The notes under the pieces were generated by a model. The model was not told the DNA's origin, ran no database searches, and saw only the letters and a program-made list of their open reading frames with translations. 58,937 bases of DNA from Shewanella holmiensis (lineage in GTDB: Bacteria > Pseudomonadota > Gammaproteobacteria > Enterobacterales > Shewanellaceae): positions 1 to 58,937 of the forward strand of contig NZ_JAMTCD010000024.1 of assembly GCF_025370255.1 (NCBI RefSeq). The letters are read 5' to 3'. Position numbers and translations under genes: made by a program. Each line of letters begins with the position of its first letter. Position 1 is the stretch's first letter. Shown here piece after piece: positions 25,221 to 33,789 of this stretch.

Positions 25221-26006
25221 ATGAAGCTCAGAATGCAAAAAATAGTGTTAGTAGGTTTGTTAGGTTTATCCCTTGGTGGATGTGTAACCGAACGGACCTA
25301 CAGTGGAACAGATATACCTGTTGCTGAACGTCAGATCGATAAAGTGGCAGCAGCACGTGAACGGATGCAATTAGGGTTAACCTATTTACGCCGTGGTAAC
25401 AGTGAACAAGCAAAATATAATTTAGATAGAGCCGTTGAATTTGCACCACAAATGAGTGAAGTGCACGTTGCAATGGCTTATTACTATCAAACTGTTGGTG
25501 ACTTAGCGCGTACCGAGAGTGCATATAATGATGCTATCGCAGCAAGCGATGCATCTGGGGATGCTAAAAACAATTTTGGGGTGTTTCTATGTCAGCAGAA
25601 GAAATTCGCCCGTGCAGAGACAATGTTTTTAGAGGCGATTGACACGCCTAAATATACCCGTACAGCATCTAGCTATGAAAACTTAGGTGTATGTAGTAAA
25701 AGTGATGGTAAGCTAGCAAAAGCGCGTAAATATTTTATGATGGCATTAAAATATGATCCGCGCCGTGGAAACACATTAATTGGATTAACAGAGTTGGACA
25801 TGGAAGCATCCGACTATGCAAGTGCTCGCAATACTTTGGCTCGATATCACCAGGTTGCGAATGAAACTGCTGAAAGTTTAGCGTTAGGGATAAAAATAGA
25901 GCAAGGGCTTGGCGATTCAGATGCCATGAAGCGATTTGGCATTACATTAATTGCTAAATTCCCTGCATCTCCTCAAGCAAAAGAATATAGAGCTAACTTG
26001 CATTAA
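25221..26006 (+). CDS. pilW: Type IV pilus stability lipoprotein PilW/PilF
   Basis: An outer-membrane lipoprotein that helps assemble the PilQ secretin for type IV pili. The signal peptide ends in the lipobox LGGC with Cys21. The mature protein has six TPR-like helical pairs (ERMQLGLTYLRRGNSEQAKY, VHVAMAYYYQTVGDLARTES and so on). The 261-residue length fits. It starts 31 bases after rlmN, and its stop directly abuts the ATG of rodZ with no spacer, so the two are probably translationally coupled. Confidence 0.95.
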   Translation: MKLRMQKIVLVGLLGLSLGGCVTERTYSGTDIPVAERQIDKVAAARERMQLGLTYLRRGNSEQAKYNLDRAVEFAPQMSEVHVAMAYYYQTVGDLARTESAYNDAIAASDASGDAKNNFGVFLCQQKKFARAETMFLEAIDTPKYTRTASSYENLGVCSKSDGKLAKARKYFMMALKYDPRRGNTLIGLTELDMEASDYASARNTLARYHQVANETAESLALGIKIEQGLGDSDAMKRFGITLIAKFPASPQAKEYRANLH

Positions 26007-27053
26007 ATGACAATAGAAAAATTAGACGAAACTATCGACGCAGTTGAAACCGTAAGTGATATTGCTACCGTTGGAGCAATTCTTAAAACTGCGCGTGAAA
26101 ATAAAGGCATCACCATTGAAGCTGCTGCATTACAACTGCATCTGCGTCCTAAGATTTTGACGGATATTGAAGCGGACAATTTTGATAATATCGCCTCGAA
26201 TACCTATGCTCGAGGTTATATCAAAAATTATGCGCGTTTTATTGAAGCCGACATCGATGCAATCAAATCATGTCTAAATCAACAAATCCCTGAACATGTC
26301 CCTCCAACCATGCAAAGTTTTTCGCGTAAAACATCGCGCGAAGCTAGAGACAGTAGGCTTAATTTAGTGACTTATGCCATTGTGATTATTTTGCTGGCGA
26401 TGTTGGTGTTATGGTGGGTGCAAAAGTCTGATTTGATTACCCAATCAAATTTTGCGTTGCCAACTGTAGAAGAATTACAGGCTGAAGCAACAATCCCTGG
26501 CGATGATTATACTAGTTTGTTGGAACCAACAGAACGAGTGAATAGCTCTTTAGTCGCTCCTGTTGATGCAGGCTCAAATGACGCTAATTCAGAGATAGTT
26601 TCAGCTCAATCTGAAAGTGCTCAGCCCCCAGCATCCGTATCTACTGAAGCGGTTAATGTTACCAATACAGAAAGCGCTAATGTTAACGGTTCAGCTGCCA
26701 GTGATTTAAGCGCGCCTGATGAAGCGGCTTCTGCTTATGTTGTTACACCCCAAGTAGCGACACCAAACCAAATAGCGACTAATAACAATGCTGTAGTTGC
26801 GGATGGACTGTCAGTTGTGACTATTTCGTTAACGGCAGATTGCTGGATTAATCTGGTTGATGTTAATGGCAAAGTGTTAGTTGATGGTGTGAAAACCGCC
26901 GGTCATCAAGTTAATGTTTCAGGTAAAGCGCCATTTAAATTGATTTTAGGTGCACCGCAAGCTGTGTTGTTGACACTTGATGGCAACAAGGTTGATTTAT
27001 CTGAATACGATAATGGCCGTGTGGCTCGCATCACGTTAACTCAACCTAATTAA
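26007..27053 (+). CDS. rodZ: Cytoskeleton protein RodZ
   Basis: A bitopic membrane protein that links MreB filaments to the cell-wall elongation machinery and so maintains rod shape. The 348 residues comprise a cytoplasmic helix-turn-helix (about 25-90; GAILKTARENKGITIEAAAL, ARGYIKNYARFIE), one membrane helix (about 118-138, VTYAIVIILLAMLVLWWV), a low-complexity Ala/Ser/Val periplasmic linker, and a C-terminal DUF4115 beta domain (about 265-345; LTADCWINLVDVNGKVLVDG). The start codon immediately follows the pilW stop. Confidence 0.96.
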   Translation: MTIEKLDETIDAVETVSDIATVGAILKTARENKGITIEAAALQLHLRPKILTDIEADNFDNIASNTYARGYIKNYARFIEADIDAIKSCLNQQIPEHVPPTMQSFSRKTSREARDSRLNLVTYAIVIILLAMLVLWWVQKSDLITQSNFALPTVEELQAEATIPGDDYTSLLEPTERVNSSLVAPVDAGSNDANSEIVSAQSESAQPPASVSTEAVNVTNTESANVNGSAASDLSAPDEAASAYVVTPQVATPNQIATNNNAVVADGLSVVTISLTADCWINLVDVNGKVLVDGVKTAGHQVNVSGKAPFKLILGAPQAVLLTLDGNKVDLSEYDNGRVARITLTQPN

Positions 27054-27144
27054 TAATATTTAGACCTTAGGGTTTATTATTGAATTGAATTCATTGGTAT
27101 GATGCAAATCGCCAATTTAATAAATTTTAGTAGAGCAACATTGC

Positions 27145-28260
27145 ATGTATAACGAATCTCCAATTATCCGCCGACCTTCCACACGTATTTATGTTGGAAA
27201 TGTTCCGATTGGTGATGGGGCGCCCATTGCCGTACAGTCAATGACTAACACAAAAACTGATGATGTTGCCGCTACGGTTGCGCAAATTCGTGCACTTGAA
27301 AAAGTGGGGGCTGATATTGTGCGCGTATCTGTTCCAACAATGGATTCTGCTGAAGCGTTTAAGTTAATCAAACAACAAGTGAATGTACCTTTAGTTGCAG
27401 ATATTCATTTTGATTATCGTATTGCATTAAAAGTGGCTGAGTACGGCGCTGATTGCTTGCGTATCAACCCTGGTAACATCGGTAATGAAGAGCGCATTCG
27501 CAGTGTAGTTGAATGTGCTCGCGATAGAAATATTCCTATCCGAATTGGGGTTAATGGTGGTTCATTAGAAAAAGATCTAATGGACAAGTACCGCGAGCCG
27601 ACTCCTGAGGCTTTGCTTGAATCCGCAATGCGCCATGTCGATATATTAGACAGGTTGAATTTCGACCAATTTAAGGTCAGCGTGAAAGCATCGGATGTTT
27701 TCTTAGCTGTAGAGTCTTATCGTTTACTGGCAAAACAAATCAAACAACCATTGCATTTGGGCATTACTGAAGCGGGTGGTATGCGCTCAGGTTCAGTAAA
27801 ATCTGCCGTGGGGCTAGGGATGTTATTGGCTGAAGGTATTGGCGATACGTTACGTATTTCTTTGGCAGCAGATCCGGTTGAAGAAATCAAAGTCGGTTTT
27901 GATATTTTAAAATCACTGCGCATTCGTAGTCGCGGCATTAACTTTATTGCCTGTCCATCTTGTTCGCGTCAAGAGTTTGATGTTATTTCCACGGTGAATG
28001 AGTTAGAACGTCGTCTTGAAGATGTCACCACAGCTATGGATGTATCCATTATTGGCTGTGTTGTTAATGGTCCTGGTGAAGCGTTAGTTTCACATATTGG
28101 CTTAACAGGGGGACATCGTAAAAGTGGTTATTATGATGATGGCGAGCGTCAAAAAGAGCGTTTTGACAATGATAATATCGTTGATTCTTTGGAAGCGAAA
28201 ATTCGCGCAAAAGCCAGCATGATGGCAAACCGCATCGATATCAGCGATACAACTGAATAA
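27145..28260 (+). CDS. ispG: 4-hydroxy-3-methylbut-2-en-1-yl diphosphate synthase
   Basis: IspG (GcpE) is the iron-sulfur enzyme that makes HMBPP from MEcPP in the methylerythritol phosphate isoprenoid pathway. The 371-residue bacterial short form shows the TIM-barrel start ([30 protein letters not shown]), INPGNIG, and the cluster cysteines in [12 protein letters not shown] and [10 protein letters not shown]. It lies 91 bases after rodZ and 112 before hisS on the same strand. The full length and intact motifs indicate a working gene. Confidence 0.98.
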   Translation: MYNESPIIRRPSTRIYVGNVPIGDGAPIAVQSMTNTKTDDVAATVAQIRALEKVGADIVRVSVPTMDSAEAFKLIKQQVNVPLVADIHFDYRIALKVAEYGADCLRINPGNIGNEERIRSVVECARDRNIPIRIGVNGGSLEKDLMDKYREPTPEALLESAMRHVDILDRLNFDQFKVSVKASDVFLAVESYRLLAKQIKQPLHLGITEAGGMRSGSVKSAVGLGMLLAEGIGDTLRISLAADPVEEIKVGFDILKSLRIRSRGINFIACPSCSRQEFDVISTVNELERRLEDVTTAMDVSIIGCVVNGPGEALVSHIGLTGGHRKSGYYDDGERQKERFDNDNIVDSLEAKIRAKASMMANRIDISDTTE

Positions 28261-28372
28261 TTTTGTGCCTGTGCCTTAATCAGCTACTTTTTGGTTAAAA
28301 GGCATGGGTGATGTTTTTATTGGTTAACCAAGATTATTGGTTTAGCCTAGCAATTTTACGGACGAGTTACCT

Positions 28373-29647
28373 GTGGCAAAACAAATCCAAGCAATTCGCG
28401 GCATGAATGATCTTCTGCCAACTCAAAGCCCTGTATGGCAGAAGGTAGAGTCGATTATTCGCTCATCTGTCAGCGCTTTTGGTTATAGCGAAATTCGTAC
28501 ACCTATAGTTGAAAGTACCGATCTTTTTAAACGTTCAATTGGTGAAGTAACCGATATCGTTGAAAAAGAAATGTATACCTTTGAGGACCGCAATGGCGAC
28601 AGTTTAACATTGCGCCCAGAAGGGACAGCGTCGACGGTTCGCGCGGGTAATGAACACGGCTTACTGTATAATCAAGAGCAGCGCTTATGGTACATGGGAC
28701 CTATGTTCCGTCATGAACGTCCTCAAAAAGGTCGCTACCGTCAATTCCACCAATTTGGTGTTGAAATTTATGGTATTGGCACTGCAGACATTGATGCCGA
28801 AGTATTAATGTTATCGGCCCGTTTATGGCAACAGTTAGGCATTGAAGAGCATGTTTCTCTAGAGTTAAACACCTTAGGTGATCCAGCTGAACGTGCTGCT
28901 TATCGTGAGGCTTTGATAGCATTTTTAGAGCAACACAAAGAGAAGTTAGATGAAGACAGTAAGCGTCGTATGTATAGTAATCCGCTGCGTGTTTTGGACT
29001 CTAAAGATCAAAACGTTCAGGCATTATTAGCAGATGCTCCAGCATTAAATGACTATTTAGGTGAAGAGTCGAAAACACATTTTTCAACCTTGTGTGAACT
29101 CTTAGACGCCGTTGGCATCCAATACACCATTAATTCTCGTTTAGTGCGTGGATTAGACTACTACAATCGTACCGTTTTTGAGTGGGTAACAAGTAGCCTT
29201 GGATCTCAAGGTACAGTGCTTGCCGGTGGTCGCTATGATGGCTTGGTTGGTCAGCTGGGTGGTAAAGATACCCCAGCAGTTGGCTTTGCCATGGGACTAG
29301 AACGTATTGTACTGTTACTTGAGACGTTAGAACTTAATAATGATATCGCCCCTGAAGTAGACATTTACGTTACCGCTATGGGTGATAACTGTGTGGTAGA
29401 AGCAATTAAAGTTGCACAAGAGTTGCGTCAACAACTGCCAACGCTTAAAGTCATGAGTCATTGTGGTGGTGGAAACTTTAAAAAGCAGATGAAGCGTGCC
29501 GATAAAAGCGGTGCTCAGTTTGCTTTAATTATTGGTGAAAATGAAATTGCTAATAATCAGGTTGCCATCAAGCCGCTAAGAAACAACAACGAACAACAAT
29601 TAGTTACCCGCAGTGAGCTGGTAGCTAAACTTGCAGAACTGATTTAG
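28373..29647 (+). CDS. hisS: Histidyl-tRNA synthetase
   Basis: A class II synthetase charging tRNA-His. The 424-residue protein has motif 1 around [17 protein letters not shown], motif 2 [20 protein letters not shown], the histidine-specific block [15 protein letters not shown], motif 3 [13 protein letters not shown], and the C-terminal anticodon domain from about residue 330. The ATG/GTG choice: the sequence GTGGCAAAACAAATC at 28373 makes GTG the initiator ([16 protein letters not shown] matches the family start). The next gene follows within 16 bases. Confidence 0.98.
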   Translation: MAKQIQAIRGMNDLLPTQSPVWQKVESIIRSSVSAFGYSEIRTPIVESTDLFKRSIGEVTDIVEKEMYTFEDRNGDSLTLRPEGTASTVRAGNEHGLLYNQEQRLWYMGPMFRHERPQKGRYRQFHQFGVEIYGIGTADIDAEVLMLSARLWQQLGIEEHVSLELNTLGDPAERAAYREALIAFLEQHKEKLDEDSKRRMYSNPLRVLDSKDQNVQALLADAPALNDYLGEESKTHFSTLCELLDAVGIQYTINSRLVRGLDYYNRTVFEWVTSSLGSQGTVLAGGRYDGLVGQLGGKDTPAVGFAMGLERIVLLLETLELNNDIAPEVDIYVTAMGDNCVVEAIKVAQELRQQLPTLKVMSHCGGGNFKKQMKRADKSGAQFALIIGENEIANNQVAIKPLRNNNEQQLVTRSELVAKLAELI

Positions 29648-29662
29648 AAAGGGGAAGTGCGC

Positions 29663-30283
29663 GTGGAAATTTATAGCACAGAAGAACAACAAGTAGATGC
29701 TATCAAGCAGTTCTGGAAAGATTACGGTTCATCAATTGCTATTGGTGCCGTAGTAGGATTAGGTGGTTTATTTGGTTGGAATACTTATTCTGACATGAAA
29801 GTGAAGTCTGCTGAGCAAGCTTCTGAGTCTTTTGAACAATTAGCAAATAATGCAACTAATCCAGCAGCATTTATCGAAGGTGCTGGTAACTTTGCTAAAG
29901 AGCATGATCAAAAAGGCTACCAGGCATTGATTGAATTAATGACAGCTAAAGCAGCTGTTGATGCAGGTGATTTAGCTAAAGCTGAAGATGCCTACAAGCG
30001 TATTATTGTGGCTAAGCCTGGTGCGAGTATTGATATGGTCGCTACCATTCGTTTAGCACGTTTACAAGCAGAGCAAGGCAATGTTGGCACTGCGTTACAA
30101 ACATTAGAATCAGTCACTGATGCGGCTTATGTTTCGCAACGTGAAGAGTTAAAAGGCGATTTCTTAGTTCGCCAAGGTGACCTTGTTTCTGCGAAACAAG
30201 CTTACCAAACAGCAATTGATAATGGCGGTGCATTAACTAATCCAGCATTAACGATAAAGTTAGATAACCTAAACAAGGCATAA
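29663..30283 (+). CDS. yfgM: YfgM-family ancillary SecYEG translocon subunit
   Basis: A membrane-anchored TPR protein that associates with SecYEG and periplasmic chaperones such as PpiD. The start is the GTG at 29663 (MEIYSTEEQQVDAIKQFWKD), chosen over the GTG at 29657 because GGGGA at 29651-29655 is then seven bases away. One membrane helix (about residues 21-41, SIAIGAVVGLGGLFGWNTYS) is followed by a periplasmic TPR-like domain to residue 206. It sits between hisS and bamB, its conserved place in gammaproteobacteria, and is probably co-transcribed with both. Confidence 0.94.
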   Translation: MEIYSTEEQQVDAIKQFWKDYGSSIAIGAVVGLGGLFGWNTYSDMKVKSAEQASESFEQLANNATNPAAFIEGAGNFAKEHDQKGYQALIELMTAKAAVDAGDLAKAEDAYKRIIVAKPGASIDMVATIRLARLQAEQGNVGTALQTLESVTDAAYVSQREELKGDFLVRQGDLVSAKQAYQTAIDNGGALTNPALTIKLDNLNKA

Positions 30284-30294
30284 GGAATTAGCCA

Positions 30295-31527
30295 ATGAAG
30301 TTATGGTATAAAAATCTACTTGCGGCTGGTTTAGGTATGGCCCTTATTACTGGCTGTTCTTCTAGCGATGTCGAAGAAGAACCTGTCAGTGAATTAGTTG
30401 AAATTCAAGCTTCAGTATTTCCTGAAGTTATCTGGAGTAAAAGCATAGGTAATGGCGTGGGTGATTATTATTCACAACTACGTCCTACTGTGCGCTACGG
30501 TAAAATTTTTGTTGCTGATCGCGATGGTGAAGTTCGAGCTTATGATCAACAAACACTTGAACTCGTATGGAGCAAAGACTTTAACGACGAGTTTAGCGAA
30601 CAACTTAACATTAAAACCAAAGGCATTCGTTTAGCAGCAGGTGTTACCGCTGCGCGTAACAAAGTGTTTGTGGGTGGCGAAACCGGTTTATTAGCTGCGT
30701 TAGATGAAGCAACTGGCGATGTGCTTTGGTTTGCACAGGTTAATGGTGAACTCTTATCTGCACCAACGGTTGCCGAAGATGTTGTTACTGTTAATTCTAG
30801 CAAAGGCTTGTTTGAAGCCTTTGATATTGATGACGGCAAAAAGCTTTGGACCTATGAAATGCAGCTTCCTAACTTGACCCTTCGCGGTACAGGTTCTGCG
30901 GCTTATGAAGCGGGTGGTTTCTTTTTAGGAACCGCTGACGGTAAAGTTGCGGTTGTTGTTAAAAACAATGGTCAAGTTGCATGGGAACAATCTATTTACA
31001 CTCCAACAGGTGGCAATGAGTTTACCCGTATGGCCGACGTTGACATGACCCCATTGATACTTGGCGATAATCTATTTGTGGCGAGTTACAATGGTAACCT
31101 TGTTTCAATGGAGCTACGAACCGGCAGAATCGTCTGGTCGCGTAAATACTCTAGCTTTAATGAGTTAGCCGCAGCCGGATTAAGTTTATATTTAGTTGAT
31201 GACCGTAGTGGTATTTACTCAGTTGATCGCCGTAATGGTTTAGAGCTATGGTCAAATACCACACTTAAAATCCGTGATTTAACCTCTCCAGCGGTGATTG
31301 GTGACTATTTGGTAGTAGGTGATTTTGAAGGTTATTTACATGTATTAAACCGCGACGATGGCGTTGTTGTTGGACGTGTTGAAGTTGATAGTGATGGCTT
31401 ATATGGCCAACCTTTAGTGGTAGATGATAAAATTTACCTTCAAGGTCGAAGTGGTAAGCTTGCTATTGTTACCTTAAATGGTGATGGCAGCGTAGCGACA
31501 AACGAAGAAGTCGCCGCTGACGAATAA
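30295..31527 (+). CDS. bamB: Outer membrane assembly lipoprotein BamB
   Basis: BamB is the eight-bladed beta-propeller lipoprotein of the BAM complex. The 410-residue protein has a signal peptide with lipobox ITGC (Cys21) and repeated propeller blades with PQQ-type motifs (GKIFVADRDGEVRAYDQQTL, NKVFVGGETGLLAALDEATG, DNLFVASYNGNLVSMELRTG, DYLVVGDFEGYLHVLNRDDG). It starts 12 bases after the yfgM-type gene. A terminator follows, then der. Partner BamE is encoded at 5818-6309. Confidence 0.97.
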   Translation: MKLWYKNLLAAGLGMALITGCSSSDVEEEPVSELVEIQASVFPEVIWSKSIGNGVGDYYSQLRPTVRYGKIFVADRDGEVRAYDQQTLELVWSKDFNDEFSEQLNIKTKGIRLAAGVTAARNKVFVGGETGLLAALDEATGDVLWFAQVNGELLSAPTVAEDVVTVNSSKGLFEAFDIDDGKKLWTYEMQLPNLTLRGTGSAAYEAGGFFLGTADGKVAVVVKNNGQVAWEQSIYTPTGGNEFTRMADVDMTPLILGDNLFVASYNGNLVSMELRTGRIVWSRKYSSFNELAAAGLSLYLVDDRSGIYSVDRRNGLELWSNTTLKIRDLTSPAVIGDYLVVGDFEGYLHVLNRDDGVVVGRVEVDSDGLYGQPLVVDDKIYLQGRSGKLAIVTLNGDGSVATNEEVAADE

Positions 31528-31572
31528 CAGCAAAGCAATTTCTAACAAATAGGGTATAATGTACCTTATTAG

Positions 31573-31603
31573 AGCCCCTGGAAGCTTTCTGGGGGCTTTT
31601 TAT
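31573..31603 (+). terminator. bamB terminator
   Basis: The stem AGCCCC (31573-31578) / GGGGCT (31592-31597) is followed by TTTTTATT. It ends the bamB transcript 45 bases past the stop, so der probably has its own promoter or depends on read-through. Confidence 0.8.
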
Positions 31604-31628
31604 TGAGACGTATTTTAGAGGCAAAATC

Positions 31629-33095
31629 ATGATCCCTGTAGTGGCCCTTGTTGGGCGACCCAATGTCGGAAAATCGACATTATTTAATCGTCTAACACGT
31701 ACCCGTGATGCATTAGTCGCTGACTTTCCAGGCTTAACCCGTGACCGTAAATATGGCCGTGCTTATTTAGCTGGTTATGAATTTATTGTGGTTGATACTG
31801 GCGGTATTGATGGCACTGAAGAAGGGATCGAAACCAAAATGGCTGAGCAGTCTTTGGCTGCGATTGAAGAAGCGGATGTGGTGTTATTTTTAACGGATGC
31901 TCGTGCCGGTTTAACAGCCGCTGATTTGGCTATTGCACAGCATTTACGCAGTCGCGACAAAGTGACCTTTGTTGTTGCTAACAAAGTTGATGGTATTGAT
32001 GCCGACTCTGCTTGTGCTGAGTTTTGGTCACTTGGTTTAGGCGAAGTTTATCAAATGGCAGCCGCTCAAGGTCGTGGTGTAACCAACATGATCGATTACG
32101 CTTTGACGCCTTATGCAGAAGCCATGGGCATTGTGCGTGATGAAGAAGAGCAAGGCGATGTTGTCGAGCGCGAATATACCGAAGAAGAAGCTGAAGCGGA
32201 ACAAGCTCGCTTACAAAGCTTACCCATTAAGTTAGCCATCATTGGTAAACCTAATGTGGGTAAATCAACCCTAACCAACCGTATTTTGGGTGAAGAAAGG
32301 GTTGTGGTTTACGACGAGCCTGGGACAACACGTGACAGTATTTACATTCCAATGGAACGTGAAGGTCGTGAGTATATTTTGATTGATACTGCTGGGGTTC
32401 GTCGCCGCAGCAAAGTACATGAAGTGATCGAAAAATTCTCGGTGATCAAAACCCTTAAAGCGGTAGAAGATTCGAACGTTGTGTTATTAATTATTGATGC
32501 CCGTGAAGGTATTGCCGAACAAGATTTAGGTTTACTCGGTTTTGCATTGAATGCTGGCCGAGCATTAGTTATTGCTGTTAACAAGTGGGATGGCATAGAT
32601 CAAAATATCAAAGACCGTGTTAAGAGCGAGTTAGATCGCCGCTTAGGTTTTATCGATTTTGCTCGAATACATTTTATTTCTGCTTTACACGGTACTGGTG
32701 TTGGTCATTTATATGAGTCAATTGAAGAAGCATACGACAGTGCAACACGTCGTGTGAGTACCTCAATGCTAACCCGTATTATGCAGATGTCTCAGGACGA
32801 TCATCAGCCACCGTTGGTGAACGGCCGTCGCGTTAAGCTTAAGTATGCCCATGCCGGTGGTTATAACCCGCCAATCGTGGTTGTTCATGGTAACCAGGTC
32901 ACTAAGCTGCCAGATTCATACAAGCGTTATATGATGAACTATTTCCGTCGTTCATTAAATGTAGTGGGTACGCCTATTCAATTACGTTTCCATGAAGGTG
33001 CTAACCCGTTTGAAGGTCGCGGTGAGAAGTTAACGTTAAGTCAAGAACGTCGCCGTAAACGCGCTACAAGCCATATACGTGACCGCAAAAAGTAA
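31629..33095 (+). CDS. der: Ribosome-assembly GTPase Der (EngA)
   Basis: Der is an essential tandem-GTPase needed to mature the 50S subunit. The 488-residue protein has G domain 1 with [17 protein letters not shown] and NKVDG; an acidic linker ([14 protein letters not shown]); G domain 2 with [16 protein letters not shown] and NKWD; and the C-terminal KH-like domain ([20 protein letters not shown]) with a basic tail ([15 protein letters not shown]). The start ATG at 31629 follows AGAGGCAAAATC. A strong terminator follows 37 bases after the stop. Confidence 0.98.
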   Translation: MIPVVALVGRPNVGKSTLFNRLTRTRDALVADFPGLTRDRKYGRAYLAGYEFIVVDTGGIDGTEEGIETKMAEQSLAAIEEADVVLFLTDARAGLTAADLAIAQHLRSRDKVTFVVANKVDGIDADSACAEFWSLGLGEVYQMAAAQGRGVTNMIDYALTPYAEAMGIVRDEEEQGDVVEREYTEEEAEAEQARLQSLPIKLAIIGKPNVGKSTLTNRILGEERVVVYDEPGTTRDSIYIPMEREGREYILIDTAGVRRRSKVHEVIEKFSVIKTLKAVEDSNVVLLIIDAREGIAEQDLGLLGFALNAGRALVIAVNKWDGIDQNIKDRVKSELDRRLGFIDFARIHFISALHGTGVGHLYESIEEAYDSATRRVSTSMLTRIMQMSQDDHQPPLVNGRRVKLKYAHAGGYNPPIVVVHGNQVTKLPDSYKRYMMNYFRRSLNVVGTPIQLRFHEGANPFEGRGEKLTLSQERRRKRATSHIRDRKK

Positions 33096-33131
33096 CCTTT
33101 GCTAATTTAGCGATATACTTTTCGCAATAAT

Positions 33132-33168
33132 CAAAAATGCCAGTAAATTATGTTTACTGGCATTTTTG
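33132..33168 (+). terminator. der terminator
   Basis: A long hairpin, AAAATGCCAGTAAA / TTTACTGGCATTTTT, with a five-base loop. The arms themselves provide A- and T-runs on both sides. Confidence 0.9.
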
Positions 33169-33500
33169 TTGGTTTTTAAAAATGATCTGTGTTTAGCCTC
33201 GCCAATTAGAACAAAAATTGGATATCTGCTTCGCAGATATTTCACTTATATAAGTGATTATTTTAGTTTCTACGATATTGTTCAACAACCTTTAACATTC
33301 CCTTGGGTCTGCAGTTCATTGCGGGTTGAGTTTTGTTCGAGTTAAAAACGTTTTAATTGAGGCGAGTGGATTGATGCTTAGTCATCTAAACAAAAAACAT
33401 GAACGTTTTTAGCCGAACCCTCCAGGTAGCGTTTGTGGGTCATTTACGGCGTTATCGACTTCTTAAGTAGAATAACTAAACCACAAGGTCTCTGCCTAGT
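33169..33500. other. Repeat-like noncoding spacer
   Basis: No gene seen. It contains the word GAGTTTTGTTCG near 33329, also present near 10020, plus text such as ATTATCGACTTCTT-like sequence that reminds me of dispersed Shewanella intergenic repeats. It ends where the remnant of the CBS-domain gene begins. Confidence 0.4.
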
Positions 33501-33716
33501 ACAAATGACCAACAATTCGCTGCAAAAACAACATTGAAAGCTGCAGGTCAACAGCATTGCTTAGTGGTTGACCGTGAACATCACACTATACGTGGCGTGT
33601 TATCAGCAAATGATATCGCAAAATGATTAAAATTAGATATCGACGTCAGTACACCGACAAGCTTTGCGAGTATATTTGAAGTTATTTCGAAAGTGACACA
33701 TTCAATTGTTGCTTAA
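33501..33716 (+). pseudogene. CBS-domain protein, C-terminal remnant
   Basis: Reading in frame from 33531 gives TLKAAGQQHCLVVDREHHTI, RGVLSANDIAK, a TGA stop (33624-33626), then LKLDIDVSTPTSFASIFEVI ending at TAA (33714-33716). This is the end of the second CBS motif plus tail of a Shewanella-type CBS-pair protein. The TGA probably replaces a CGA Arg codon (family text reads like AKRLKL). The N-terminal part and start are missing; upstream text in this frame (from 33501) is no longer CBS-like. It is too short to be functional and is decayed by both truncation and a nonsense change. Confidence 0.8.
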
Positions 33717-33725
33717 TTTCCTGAA

Positions 33726-33766
33726 TAAAAAAGCCTCGCAATCCATTAATGGGTTGCGAGGCTTTA
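33726..33766. terminator. Bidirectional terminator after the subtilase gene
   Basis: GCCTCGCAA (33733-33741) / TTGCGAGGC (33754-33762) with A-run before and T-rich sequence after. On the leftward strand it lies 24 bases past the subtilase stop. Confidence 0.85.
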
Positions 33767-33789
33767 GTTTAGCTATTTAGCATTTCCGA

